DNA of 64,000 bases, taken from NCBI RefSeq assembly GCF_039544005.1, contig NZ_BAABKV010000001.1, positions 4,402,001 through 4,466,000 on the forward strand, read 5' to 3'. Source of the stretch: Kitasatospora paranensis. GTDB lineage: Bacteria; Actinomycetota; Actinomycetes; Streptomycetales; Streptomycetaceae. How positions within the stretch are numbered: position 1 is the stretch's first letter; the number at the start of each line of letters is the position of its first letter. The translations under genes and the position numbers were made by a program. Shown one piece after another: positions 18,208 to 27,307 of this stretch. The notes under the pieces are model-generated. The model did not search any database. It worked only from the letters and a program-made list of their open reading frames with translations, and had not been told where the DNA came from.

Positions 18208-18912
18208 TCAGCGGCGGCGCCGCGCGCCGGCCTTGCCGCCGTCCCGGGCACCGCGGCCGGCCCGGGCCGCCTTGGCCCGCCGGGTCGCCGCCTTGACGCC
18301 GCCCGGGCTCTCGCCCGCCTCCACCCGGACCACCCGGGTCGAGGTCTCCAGCGTGCCCTCGCCCACCGAGATCACCGACCACTTCAGCGCGCCCAGCCGG
18401 GTCAGCGCCGCCCGCGAATCGGCCAGCTCCTGCTCGGCGCTGTCCCCCTTCAGCGCCAGCATCTGCCCGTACGGGCGGAGCAGCGGCAGTCCCCAGCCCG
18501 CCAGCCGGTCCATCGGCGCCACCGCGCGCGCGGTGACGATGTCGACCGCCAGCTTGCCGACCATCTCCTCGGCCCGGCCGCGCACGACGGTGACGTTGTC
18601 CAGACCCAGCTCGCGCACCACCTCCTCCAGGAAGGTGGTGCGCCGCAGCAGCGGCTCCAGCAGGGTCACCGAGACGTCCGGACGCGCCAGCGCCACCGGG
18701 ATGCCGGGCAGCCCGGCCCCCGACCCCACGTCGCACAGCGAGGCCCCGGCCGGCAGCAGCTCCGCCAGCACCGCGCAGTTCAGCACGTGCCGGTCCCACA
18801 GCCGCGGCACCTCGCGCGGCCCGATCAGCCCCCGCTGCACACCTGCGGTCGACAGGAACTCGGTGTAGCGGACCGCAGCCGCCAGCCGCTCCCCGAAGAT
18901 CTCCCGCGCCAC
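18208..18912 (-). CDS. rsmG: 16S rRNA (guanine-527-N7) methyltransferase
   Basis: 234 residues. The SAM-binding motif is LCDVGSGAGLPGIPVALARP (about residues 60-79), preceded by VPRLWDRHVLNCAVLAELLP. Later elements are VTVVRGRAEEM and VDIVTARAVAPMDRL. The C-terminus is a basic tail (KAATRRAKAARAGRGARD). GTG 18912 is the only start after an in-frame stop, with GGGGAG at 9 bases. It methylates G527 of 16S rRNA; loss is known to give low-level streptomycin resistance in Streptomyces. It sits upstream of parAB in the same direction. Confidence 0.95.
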   Translation of the reverse strand: MAREIFGERLAAAVRYTEFLSTAGVQRGLIGPREVPRLWDRHVLNCAVLAELLPAGASLCDVGSGAGLPGIPVALARPDVSVTLLEPLLRRTTFLEEVVRELGLDNVTVVRGRAEEMVGKLAVDIVTARAVAPMDRLAGWGLPLLRPYGQMLALKGDSAEQELADSRAALTRLGALKWSVISVGEGTLETSTRVVRVEAGESPGGVKAATRRAKAARAGRGARDGGKAGARRRR

Positions 18913-19122
18913 GGCGGGAGTCTCCCCGGCCCCTGCGGCGGCACCTCCACCGAAGGCTCACCCTCGGGCGCCACGCCGTCCGTCTCCATCTCAGCCTCTC
19001 CGCTCACCGGATCCACCTGCCTCTGGCCACCACCCTGGACCGCCCCTCTCGGACATCGGCCCGCAAGGAACGACGACCCCGCCCGCACACGGCGGACGGG
19101 GTCGCTCGACACCACACCGAGG

Positions 19123-19653
19123 TCAGCTCGGCAGCACGACCACGCACCGCTGGGGCTCCTCGCCCTCCGACTCGCTGCGCAGGCCGGCCGCCGCCACCGC
19201 GTCGTGCACCACCTTGCGCTCGAACGGGGTCATCGGGCTCAGCTTCACCTGCTCACCGCTGGCCTTCACCTGCTCGACCGCCTTCGCGCCCAGCGCCGCG
19301 AGCTCGGCACGCTTGCGCGCCCGGAAGCCCGCGACGTCCAGCATCAGCCGGCTGCGCTCACCGGTCTCCCGGTGCACGGCCAGCCGGGTCAGCTCCTGGA
19401 GCGCCTCCAGCACCTCGCCGTCCTGGCCGACCAGGCGGTGCAGCTGGCGGTCCGAGCCTTCACCGACGATCGAGACCAGCGCACGGTCGCCCTCGACGTC
19501 CATGTCGATGTCGCCGTCCAGGTCCGCGATGTCCAGCAGACCTTCCAGGTAGTCGGCGGCGATGTCGCCCTCGCGCTCCAGGCGGGCCACGAGGCCCTCA
19601 CCGGACTCCGCCGCTGCCTCGACCTCGACGGCGGAGGTGGTGCCTTCCGTCAC
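19123..19653 (-). CDS. jag: Jag/KhpB single-stranded RNA-binding protein
   Basis: 176 residues, the short actinobacterial form. A KH-like domain (about 40-110: DRALVSIVGEGSDRQLHRLV then GQDGEVLEALQELTRLAV) is followed by an R3H domain (about 110-170: RARKRAELAALGAKA and MTPFERKVVHDAVAAAGL). The N-terminus is acidic. GTG 19653 follows GAAGGAG. It lies directly downstream of yidC, the usual pairing (SpoIIIJ-associated protein). Confidence 0.92.
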   Translation of the reverse strand: MTEGTTSAVEVEAAAESGEGLVARLEREGDIAADYLEGLLDIADLDGDIDMDVEGDRALVSIVGEGSDRQLHRLVGQDGEVLEALQELTRLAVHRETGERSRLMLDVAGFRARKRAELAALGAKAVEQVKASGEQVKLSPMTPFERKVVHDAVAAAGLRSESEGEEPQRCVVVLPS

Positions 19654-19732
19654 TGATGGACTCCTTCGGGGATGGGCCCTCGGGTGGGGCCGAGAACGAA
19701 GATCTGGGGCCGCTGCCCCCGGCTCCGAACGG

Positions 19733-20914
19733 TCAGGACTTCTTCTTCGGCCGCTGGCCGCCCTGGGTCCGCTTCGGCTGCTGGCGCTGGGTGGTCTTGC
19801 CGCCCGCCTGCTTGGCCGCGGGCTCCTTGGCGCCCCGGCCCGCCGGCACCGCGTCCTGCTTGGACAGATCGGCCTTGACCGGCTCGGCGGAGCCGGCCTC
19901 GTCCGCCGGGGCGTCCTCGACCGCCGTGTGGCCGGCCGCCTGCTGGCCGCCCGCGTGCTGCCGCTGCGCCTTGCTCTGCTTGCGCGGCTGCTGGCGGCGG
20001 ACCTGGACGGTCTCGGCGACGACGGCCTCGGCGGTCGCGGTCGAGCCGCCGGTGCCGCCCCCACTGATCTTGGCGAGCAGGCCGACCTTCGTGACCGTGC
20101 CGTCCGGGTTCAGCCGGCCCTGGCGCTTCAGCCGCTCCTGGCGCTCCTTGAAGGCCTGCGAGCCCGGCGTCGGGTTGTTGCGGATGACGATCAGCTGCTG
20201 ACCCATGGACCACACGTTGGTGGTGAGCCAGTAGACGAGCACACCGACCGGGAAGTTGATGCCCATCACGGCGAACATGACCGGGAAGACGTACATCAGC
20301 ATCTTCTGCTGCTGCATGAACGGCGTCTTGACCGAGAGGTCCACGTTCTTGGTCATCAGCTGGCGCTGGGTGATGAACTGCGACAGCGACATCATCACGA
20401 TCATGATCGCGACGACGACCTGGACGTGGATGCTCTCCGCACCCACGAACTTCGCCGACAGCGGAGCACCGAAGATGTGCGCCTGCTTGGCACTGGCCAG
20501 CAGCGTCTCGTTGATGACGCCGATCGGCTTGTCCTTGGCCACGGAGGCCAGCACGCCGTAGAGGGCGGTGAAGAACGGAGCCTGGACCAGAATCGGGAGA
20601 CAGCTCGAGAAGGGGTTGGTGCCCGCCTCCTTGTAGAGCTTCATCATCTCTTCGGACTGGCGCTGCTTGTCGTTCTTGTAGCGCTCCTGGATGGCCTTCA
20701 TCTTCGGCTGGATCGCCTGCATGGCCCGGGTGGCCTTGATCTGCTTGACGAACAGCGGGATCAGGCAGATCCGGATGACGATCACCATGGAGACGATCGA
20801 CAGGCCCCAGGCCCAGCCACCGTTCGGATCGAAGACGTGGCTGTACAGCGAGTGGAACTGGACGATGATCCAGGACACCGCTGTGTAGAGGGGATTCAGG
20901 AAGGACCAGGTCAC
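19733..20914 (-). CDS. yidC: Membrane protein insertase YidC/Oxa1
   Basis: 393 residues. Inserts membrane proteins. Five hydrophobic segments include IVSMVIVIRICLIPLFVKQI, with the conserved positively charged groove, and NPFSSCLPILVQAPFFTALY and FPVMFAVMGINFPVGVLVYW. The C-terminal 120 residues are Gln/Lys/Ala-rich and basic, ending PKKKS, as in other actinobacterial YidC, and probably touch the ribosome. GTG 20914 follows AAGGAG. Part of the conserved rpmH-rnpA-yidD-yidC-jag-rsmG block. Confidence 0.95.
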   Translation of the reverse strand: MTWSFLNPLYTAVSWIIVQFHSLYSHVFDPNGGWAWGLSIVSMVIVIRICLIPLFVKQIKATRAMQAIQPKMKAIQERYKNDKQRQSEEMMKLYKEAGTNPFSSCLPILVQAPFFTALYGVLASVAKDKPIGVINETLLASAKQAHIFGAPLSAKFVGAESIHVQVVVAIMIVMMSLSQFITQRQLMTKNVDLSVKTPFMQQQKMLMYVFPVMFAVMGINFPVGVLVYWLTTNVWSMGQQLIVIRNNPTPGSQAFKERQERLKRQGRLNPDGTVTKVGLLAKISGGGTGGSTATAEAVVAETVQVRRQQPRKQSKAQRQHAGGQQAAGHTAVEDAPADEAGSAEPVKADLSKQDAVPAGRGAKEPAAKQAGGKTTQRQQPKRTQGGQRPKKKS

Positions 20915-20917
20915 CGG

Positions 20918-21232
20918 TCAGACTCCTTGGACATCGGGCTTGGCCACCGGCTCAGCCCCGGCGGTCCCGCTCTTCGGGCTCAGCAGATTGCGCAGCCGGC
21001 GGTGCCACACCGGGTGCTTTCGCGGCGGCACATGATCGACCCCACCGGGCGACCACGGGTTGCAGCGCAGGATGCGCCAAGCGGTGAGACCGCTCCCCTT
21101 GATCGCGCCGTGCACACGCACCGCCTCGTACCCGTAGTGCGAGCACGAGGGGTAGTAACGGCACACCGGCCCCAGCAGCGGACTGATCGTCCACTGGTAG
21201 AGCCTGATCAGCCCCATCAGCAGGTACTTCAT
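20918..21232 (-). CDS. yidD: Membrane protein insertion efficiency factor YidD
   Basis: 104 residues. The family signature is complete: LIRLYQWTISPLLGPVCRYY, PSCSHYGYEAVRVHGAIKG and RILRCNPWSPGGVDHVP. Three conserved cysteines are present. The tail after residue 75 is variable. The ATG overlaps the rnpA stop by four bases, and yidC begins 3 bases after its stop, so the three are translationally linked. Confidence 0.93.
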   Translation of the reverse strand: MKYLLMGLIRLYQWTISPLLGPVCRYYPSCSHYGYEAVRVHGAIKGSGLTAWRILRCNPWSPGGVDHVPPRKHPVWHRRLRNLLSPKSGTAGAEPVAKPDVQGV

Positions 21233-21657
21233 CGCCCTGCTCCCGTCGGCGCGCCATCGGTCCGCTCCACACGGAGCAACCGACGCAGCGCCGCGTCCAG
21301 ATCGCGTTCGAGATCGAGATACGAGGCCGTCCCGGCCTGGGGCAGCGCGCGTACCACTATCAGGCTACCTGCGGGCAGCCGGGGCAGACGCTCACGGACC
21401 AGGTGACGAAGGCGACGCTTGACCAGGTTGCGCACGACCGCGGGGCCCACGGCCTTGCTCACGACGAAACCCGCACGCACCGAAGGAAGCCCCTCGGCCG
21501 CGTGCGGGCCACAGTCGCTGTTCCGGTCGGCCGGCCCCGTCCGGTCGCCCTCTCTGTCGAGATGGACCACCAGCAGGGGCCGACCGGCCCGTCGACCGCG
21601 TTTCACCGCGGTCGAGAAGTCCTGGCGCCGCCGCAGCCGATTCTCGGAGGGCAGCAC
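21229..21657 (-). CDS. rnpA: Ribonuclease P protein component
   Basis: 142 residues from GTG 21657 (VLPSENRLRRRQDFSTAVKR), the start that matches the family; the frame is open further upstream but reads as unrelated sequence. The RNA-binding signature is VVRNLVKRRLRHLVRERLPR (about residues 80-99). It forms RNase P with the M1-type RNA to trim tRNA 5' ends. No clear ribosome site, and it probably relies on the rpmH transcript 19 bases upstream. Confidence 0.93.
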   Translation of the reverse strand: MLPSENRLRRRQDFSTAVKRGRRAGRPLLVVHLDREGDRTGPADRNSDCGPHAAEGLPSVRAGFVVSKAVGPAVVRNLVKRRLRHLVRERLPRLPAGSLIVVRALPQAGTASYLDLERDLDAALRRLLRVERTDGAPTGAGR

Positions 21658-21676
21658 TTCGGAACCCGCGCGCTTG

Positions 21677-21814
21677 TCAGGCGGACAGGCTGGCGCGGCC
21701 CTTGCCACGGCGGTTCGCCAGGATGGCGCGGCCGGCGCGGGTACGCATCCGCAGCCGGAAGCCGTGGGTCTTGGCGCGACGACGGTTGTTCGGCTGGAAG
21801 GTGCGCTTGCTCAC
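21677..21814 (-). CDS. rpmH: 50S ribosomal protein L34
   Basis: 45 residues, very basic: SKRTFQPNNRRRAKTHGFR then LRMRTRAGRAILANRRGKGR. This is a perfect match to the L34 pattern. GTG 21814 is preceded by AGGAG. First gene of the minus-strand rpmH-rnpA-yidD-yidC-jag-rsmG run, divergent from dnaA. Confidence 0.96.
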   Translation of the reverse strand: MSKRTFQPNNRRRAKTHGFRLRMRTRAGRAILANRRGKGRASLSA

Positions 21815-22245
21815 TCGGGGGCTCCTGGGATGAATCGTAGGATGACGATGTGTCGCTTGGCCGTCACCGTGCGTCCGCGCGATCTCCCCTGTGCTGGGAA
21901 ATCCGCCCCAAAATCCCAGGTCTGCTGGGGTTGGGGCGATCCACGGCGCCCGTGCTGCGCGCCTTGTGGAAGCGGGTGGACCCGCGGGCATGCGGCAGCG
22001 GCCATCGACAACTCGACCTGGTTACGGTACGCGGCAGCGGGCCGGAGGGTCAAACCGGCAGCCCGCGCGCCGGTCGCCCACAGCCTGTGGACAACAACTT
22101 GAATCAGGTCTGCGCGCTGACTACCGTTGCAGGACTTGTCGGGTTTGTTCATCGATCGGACCGGCACACCGAGTCCCATGACACCTCCCCCGTGCCGGGG
22201 GCGCCCCCGGCCGAGTCCGGGGGCGGAACGAGAAAGCGTGCACCA
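21815..22245. promoter_or_regulatory. rpmH-dnaA divergent promoter region
   Basis: A 431-base intergenic region with no credible gene. It must hold the promoters of rpmH (minus) and dnaA (plus). One DnaA box, TGTGGACAA at 22086-22094, suggests autoregulation of dnaA, as known in Streptomyces. I could not pick promoter hexamers with confidence. Confidence 0.6.
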
Positions 22246-24083
22246 GTGGCTGATGTCAACAGCGATCTCGTCCCGCTCTGGGCGAAGGTCGTCGAGCGGC
22301 TGGTCAACGACTCCGGTGTCGGGGACAGCGACAAGATGTGGCTGCGGCGCACCCGCCCGATGTGGATGATGCACGACACCGCCCTGCTGGCGGCCCCGAA
22401 CGAGCGGGCCAAGCAGGTGCTGGAGGGCCGGCTGCTGCCGCAGCTGACCGAGGCCCTCACCTACGAGTTCTCCCGCCCCGTCCGGATCGCCGTGATGGTC
22501 GACGCCGAGGCCGTCGCCCCCGAGCCGCAGCCGCAGGAGCCGGTGCAGCCCGCCCCCTCGCAGGACTGGTCGGGGCAGCCGTACCACGGTGAGCGCGACT
22601 ACGGCGGCCGCGACTACCAGGGCGGCCCGGCGTTCGAGCAGCAGCCCTACCCGCAGCAGCCCCCGCGCCCGGCCGCTACGACCAGGCGTACGACCGGCCC
22701 GGTGCGCCGTTCCCGGCCGAGCAGCGCCCGTGGGCGGAGCAGTCCGGCACCGACTGGGACAGCCCGGCCTACGACGAGGCCCCGTCCGCCGACGAGCGCC
22801 GGCCCGAACCGCACCGGCCGAAGGGCCTGCCGGCGGCCACGCCCGCGCAGGGTGACCTGTTCGGCGGGGTGCTCGGGCCCGATCCCGGCGAAGGCGGCCG
22901 CGGGCGCCCGGGCGGCCAGAGCCGGCGCGGCACGGCCGGCCGGGCCCCGGCTCCGCAGCCCTCGGCGGGCCCGGCCCTCCCCGAGCGCACCCCCGGCGTC
23001 CCCGCGCCGCCCGGGGCACCCCCGGCCGGCGGTCCGCGCAAGGACGAGCCGGCCGCCCGGCTGAACCCCAAGTACCTGTTCGACACCTTCGTGATCGGCG
23101 CGAGCAACCGGTTCGCGCACGCCGCGGCGGTGGCGGTCGCGGAGGCCCCGGCCAAGGCGTACAACCCGCTCTTCATCTACGGCGAGTCCGGGCTGGGCAA
23201 GACCCACCTGCTGCACGCCATCGGGCACTACTCGCGCAGCCTCTTCCCGGGCACCCGGGTGCGGTACGTGAGCTCCGAGGAGTTCACCAACGAGTTCATC
23301 AACTCGATCCGGGACGGCAAGGCGGACGCGTTCCGCAAGCGGTACCGGGACATGGACATCCTGCTGGTGGACGACGTCCAGTTCCTCGCCAGCAAGGAGT
23401 CCACCCAGGAGGAGTTCTTCCACACCTTCAACACCCTGCACAACGCCAACAAGCAGATCGTGCTCTCCTCGGACCGGCCGCCCAAGCAGCTGATCACCCT
23501 GGAGGACCGGCTCCGCAACCGCTTCGAGTGGGGACTGATCACCGACGTCACCCCGCCGGAGCTGGAGACCCGGATCGCGATCCTTCGCAAGAAGGCAATC
23601 CAGGAGCAACTGAACGCTCCGGCCGACGTGTTGGAGTTCATCGCCTCCCGGATCACCCGCAACATCCGGGAGTTGGAGGGCGCGCTGATCCGGGTCACCG
23701 CGTTCGCCAACCTCAACCGGGCGCCGGTCGACCTGGAGCTGGCCGGGATCGTCCTCAAGGACCTGATCCCCGGCGGCGACGAGGACGCCGGCCCGGAGAT
23801 CACCGCCCAGGTGATCATGCAGCAGACCGCCGCCTACTTCGGCCTCGGCGTCGACGACCTCTGCGGATCCTCGCGCAGCCGCGTACTGGTGACGGCCCGC
23901 CAGATCGCCATGTACCTCTGCCGGGAGCTCACCGACCTCTCGCTGCCCAAGATCGGCGCCCAGTTCGGCGGCCGCGACCACACCACGGTGATGCACGCCG
24001 ACCGGAAGATCCGCTCACTGATGGCGGAGCGCCGCTCGATCTACAACCAGGTCACCGAGCTCACCAACCGGATCAAGAGCTAG
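22246..24083 (+). CDS. dnaA: Chromosomal replication initiator DnaA (one frame break)
   Basis: About 612 residues after repair. GTG 22246 begins VADVNSDLVPLWAKVVERLV (domain I). A long Pro/Gln/Tyr-rich domain II (about residues 90-270) is typical of Streptomyces. The AAA+ domain has NPLFIYGESGLGKTHLLHAI (Walker A) and DILLVDDVQFLASKE (Walker B). Domain IV has the DnaA-box-binding signature IGAQFGGRDHTTVMHADRKI. The frame breaks in domain II near the CCCCC run 22660-22664: one more C restores GRYDQAYDRPGAPFPAEQ. Since the gene is essential and single-copy, the break is most likely a sequence error. Confidence 0.95.
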
Positions 24084-24120
24084 GCCCGCAGAGCCCGCGG
24101 CTCCGCCGCACCCGACTCAC

Positions 24121-24160
24121 CGCCGGGCCCCGTCGACGCACCTGTCGACGGGGCCCGGCG
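24121..24160 (+). terminator. dnaA terminator
   Basis: A 17-bp perfect inverted repeat (24121-24137 and 24144-24160) with a 6-base loop, 37 bases after the dnaA stop. Confidence 0.8.
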
Positions 24161-24375
24161 GCGTTGTCGCGGCCCCCTGCCCGTCCGGCGCACGGGCGGG
24201 GCATGCGGCGCTCCCGAACGCCTCCACTGCAGCCCCGGCCTGCCCCGTGGGGCCGGCGGCGAAGGTGTGGACGGCGGCCGGGCCGGGCAGGATCCACTCC
24301 GCCGGCCGGGCGACGCGCAAACGGCGGATTGGAACATTCGACCGGCAATTCGAACGCGGCCGGAGCAACGCGTGG

Positions 24376-24946
24376 TTGTCCACAGGATCGGGTGGGTTTT
24401 CCCCGTCCACAGCCCGACCGGCCCGGAGTTATCCAGAATTCCTCCACAGGGCCGTCCGGGTTACGCTCTTCCGCGCAGGTCAGCTCCCTGTGGACTTGTG
24501 CACAACGGTTGTCCACAGGCTGTGGACAGTTGACGGCCCACCAGCCGCCCACAAAGTTGTCCACCGCTTGTCCCCAGGAATCGGGGAGTTATCCCCAGGT
24601 TCTCCACAGGCCTGTCCACAGTTCGACAACGCGGGCCCATTGTTCACCCCCAGGTGTGAAAGGCGTCACGTGATGTTGCTTGCGGCCCGTGGATAACCCG
24701 GCCATGATCTGGGGACAGTCCTGTGGACAACCTGTGGATACTCAGCGTGCCCTGTTGATAACTCTCCGCTGTCCACAGCGAGCCCTGGTTGTCCACAGCG
24801 GCCGTCCACAGGCTCTGTGGACAAAATCTGGGGTCTGACCTGCGGAAACGGGGTTATCCACGGTATCCACAGGCCCTACTACTACCACTACACCTATAGA
24901 GCCCCCTTCTTGATCAACAGTGGGTCGGGCCGAAATCTGTGGACAA
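24376..24946. other. oriC: Chromosomal replication origin oriC
   Basis: The whole dnaA-dnaN gap (24084-25115) has no gene. I count about 17 DnaA boxes in both orientations. Forward: 24376, 24403, 24440, 24509, 24557, 24568, 24589, 24600, 24612, 24769, 24789, 24802, 24854 and 24863. Reverse: 24489, 24521, 24722, 24733, 24816 and 24938 (some of these lists include one-mismatch sites). TTGTCCACA and TGTGGACAA are the commonest exact forms, the streptomycete preference. A lower-GC stretch with CTACTACTACC lies at about 24876-24900, beside the densest group. The dnaN promoter must lie in the last 150 bases. Confidence 0.95.
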
Positions 24947-25115
24947 CCGCTCCCCGACATCTGTTCGGCTTCTCCCGGCCCGTCTGCCCCGACTGTCGGC
25001 GGAGTACGTCAGACTGTTCTCGGCAACTGGAAGCCGGGTGGTTGCGCCGGGCGGCCCAGTGCACGAAGACGATCAAGCGCGGATGCGACAGCAGTGAGCC
25101 AGGAGGCGGTTACCG

Positions 25116-26246
25116 GTGAAGTTCCGGGTGGAGCGTGATGTCCTCGCGGAGGCGGTGGCCTGGGCTGCTCGCAGCCTCCCGGCGCGGCCGCCGGTGCCGG
25201 TGCTGGCCGGCCTGCTGCTGACCGCCCAGGAGGGCTCCCTGGCCCTCTCCGGGTTCGACTACGAGGTCTCGGCCAGGGTCGAGCTGGAGGCGGACGTCGA
25301 GGAGGCCGGCACCGTCCTGGTCTCCGGCCGCCTGCTGAACGACATCTCCCGCAACCTGCCGAACCGCCCGGTGGAGATCTCCACCGACGGCATGCGGGTC
25401 AGCGTGGTCTGCGGCAGCTCCCGGTTCACCCTGCCGACCCTCCCCGTGGACGAGTACCCGGCCCTCCCCGCGATGCCGACCGCCACCGGCACGGTCTCCG
25501 GCGACGTGTTCGCCTCCGCCGTCAGCCAGGCCGCGGTCGCCGCGGGGCGCGACGACACCCTCCCGGTGCTCACCGGCGTCCGGGTGGAGATCGAGGGCGA
25601 CCGGATCACCCTCGCCGCCACCGACCGGTACCGCTTCGCCGTCCGCGAGCTGCTGTGGAAGCCCGAGCAGCCGGACATCTCCGCGGTCGCGCTGGTGCCC
25701 GCCAAGACCCTCCAGGACATCGCCAAGTCGCTGGGCAGCGGCGACACCGTGTCGATCGCGCTGGCCTCCGGCGGCGCCGGTGAGGGCCTGATCGGCTTCG
25801 AGGGCGCCGGCCGCCGCACCACGACCCGGCTGCTGGAGGGCGAGTTCCCGAAGTTCCGCAGCCTGTTCCCGACCGAGTTCTCGGCGGTCGCCGCGATCCA
25901 GACCCAGCCGTTCCTGGAGGCGCTCAAGCGCGTCTCGCTGGTGGCCGAGCGCAACACCCCCGTCCGGCTGAGCTTCGAGCAGGGCGTGCTGACCCTGGAG
26001 GCCGGCTCCGGCGACGACGCGCAGGCGACCGAGCGGATCGACGCCGACCTCGAGGGCGACGACATCTCGATCGCGTTCAACCCGGGCTACCTGGAGGAGG
26101 GCCTCAAGGCCATCGACTCCGCGTACGCCCAGCTGAGCTTCACCACGCCCACCAAGCCGGCGCTGCTCAGCGGCAAGCCGGCCGTGGACGCGGAGGCGGA
26201 CGAGGCCTACCAGTACCTGATCATGCCGGTGCGCCTCTCCGGCTGA
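25116..26246 (+). CDS. dnaN: DNA polymerase III beta sliding clamp
   Basis: 376 residues. The three clamp domains are visible (KFRVERDVLAEAVAWAARSL, then LPVLTGVRVEIEGDRITLAA, and the C-terminal EAYQYLIMPVRLSG with the conserved MPVR/L-type ending). GTG 25116 is preceded by AGGAGG. Full length, no break. It tethers the replicative polymerase and interacts with clamp-binding proteins. First gene after oriC. Confidence 0.96.
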   Translation: MKFRVERDVLAEAVAWAARSLPARPPVPVLAGLLLTAQEGSLALSGFDYEVSARVELEADVEEAGTVLVSGRLLNDISRNLPNRPVEISTDGMRVSVVCGSSRFTLPTLPVDEYPALPAMPTATGTVSGDVFASAVSQAAVAAGRDDTLPVLTGVRVEIEGDRITLAATDRYRFAVRELLWKPEQPDISAVALVPAKTLQDIAKSLGSGDTVSIALASGGAGEGLIGFEGAGRRTTTRLLEGEFPKFRSLFPTEFSAVAAIQTQPFLEALKRVSLVAERNTPVRLSFEQGVLTLEAGSGDDAQATERIDADLEGDDISIAFNPGYLEEGLKAIDSAYAQLSFTTPTKPALLSGKPAVDAEADEAYQYLIMPVRLSG

Positions 26247-26391
26247 CCCTCACCGCCCACAGCCTGTGGACGAACCAGGCCTCCCCCGGTCAGACCCTGC
26301 CGCGGGAGGCCTGGCCCGCTCGCGGCGTAGGCTCTGGCTGTGCGGCAACGGCGCCGCCGTCACGGCACGACACCACAGTGAAGGACTTGTC

Positions 26392-27267
26392 ATGGAGCTC
26401 GGCCTCATCGGTCTCGGCAAGATGGGCGGCAACATGCGCGAGCGCATCCGCCGCGCCGGCCACACCGTCATCGGCTACGACCGGAACCCGGACGTCGCCG
26501 ATGTGGACAGCCTCGAAGAGCTCGTCAGCAAGCTGCAGGCGCCGCGCGTGGTGTGGGTGATGGTCCCGGCGGGCGGGCCGACCCAGGACACCGTCGAGCA
26601 GCTGGCCGAGGCGCTCTCCCCCGGCGACGTGGTGGTCGACGGCGGCAACTCCCGCTGGACGGACGACATCAAGCACGCCGAGCTGCTCGCGGCCAAGGGC
26701 ATCGGCTTCGTCGACTGCGGTGTCTCCGGCGGCGTCTGGGGCCTGGAGAACGGCTACGCCCTGATGTACGGCGGCGATGCCGAGCACGTGGCGAAGGTCC
26801 AGCCGGTCTTCGACGCGCTCAAGCCCGAGGGCGACTTCGGTGCCGTCCACGCGGGCAAGGTCGGCGCCGGCCACTTCGCGAAGATGGTCCACAACGGCAT
26901 CGAGTACGCCATGATGCAGGCCTTCGCCGAGGGCTGGGAGCTGCTGGAGGCCGCACCCGAGGTCACCGACGTGCGCGAGGTCTTCCGCAGCTGGCAGGAG
27001 GGCACGGTCATCCGCTCCTGGCTGCTCGACCTGGCCGTCCGCGCGCTGGACGACGACGAGCACCTGGCCAAGCTCAAGGGCTGGGCCGCGGACTCCGGCG
27101 AGGGCCGCTGGACGGTCGAGGCCGCGATCGACCACGCGGTGCCGCTGCCGGCCATCACCGCCTCGCTGTTCGCCCGGTTCGCCTCCCGCCAGGACGACTC
27201 CCCGCAGATGAAGATGATCGCCGCACTGCGCAACCAGTTCGGCGGCCACGCGGTCGAGTCGAAGTAG
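26392..27267 (+). CDS. gnd: 6-phosphogluconate dehydrogenase, decarboxylating, short YqeC type
   Basis: 291 residues. N-terminal dinucleotide motif GLIGLGKMGGNM, then VVVDGGNSRWTDDIKHAELL and GFVDCGVSGGVWGLENGYAL, with catalytic HNGIEYAMMQAFAEGWEL. The length fits the short (about 300-residue), often NAD-preferring enzymes rather than the 470-residue Gnd. It oxidises 6-phosphogluconate to ribulose 5-phosphate. ATG 26392 follows AAGGAC. Located between dnaN and recF, as in other Streptomyces. Confidence 0.92.
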   Translation: MELGLIGLGKMGGNMRERIRRAGHTVIGYDRNPDVADVDSLEELVSKLQAPRVVWVMVPAGGPTQDTVEQLAEALSPGDVVVDGGNSRWTDDIKHAELLAAKGIGFVDCGVSGGVWGLENGYALMYGGDAEHVAKVQPVFDALKPEGDFGAVHAGKVGAGHFAKMVHNGIEYAMMQAFAEGWELLEAAPEVTDVREVFRSWQEGTVIRSWLLDLAVRALDDDEHLAKLKGWAADSGEGRWTVEAAIDHAVPLPAITASLFARFASRQDDSPQMKMIAALRNQFGGHAVESK

Positions 27268-27307
27268 CCCGGCAGCGGTCCACGGAAGGCGAGCGCAGTC
27301 CACACCC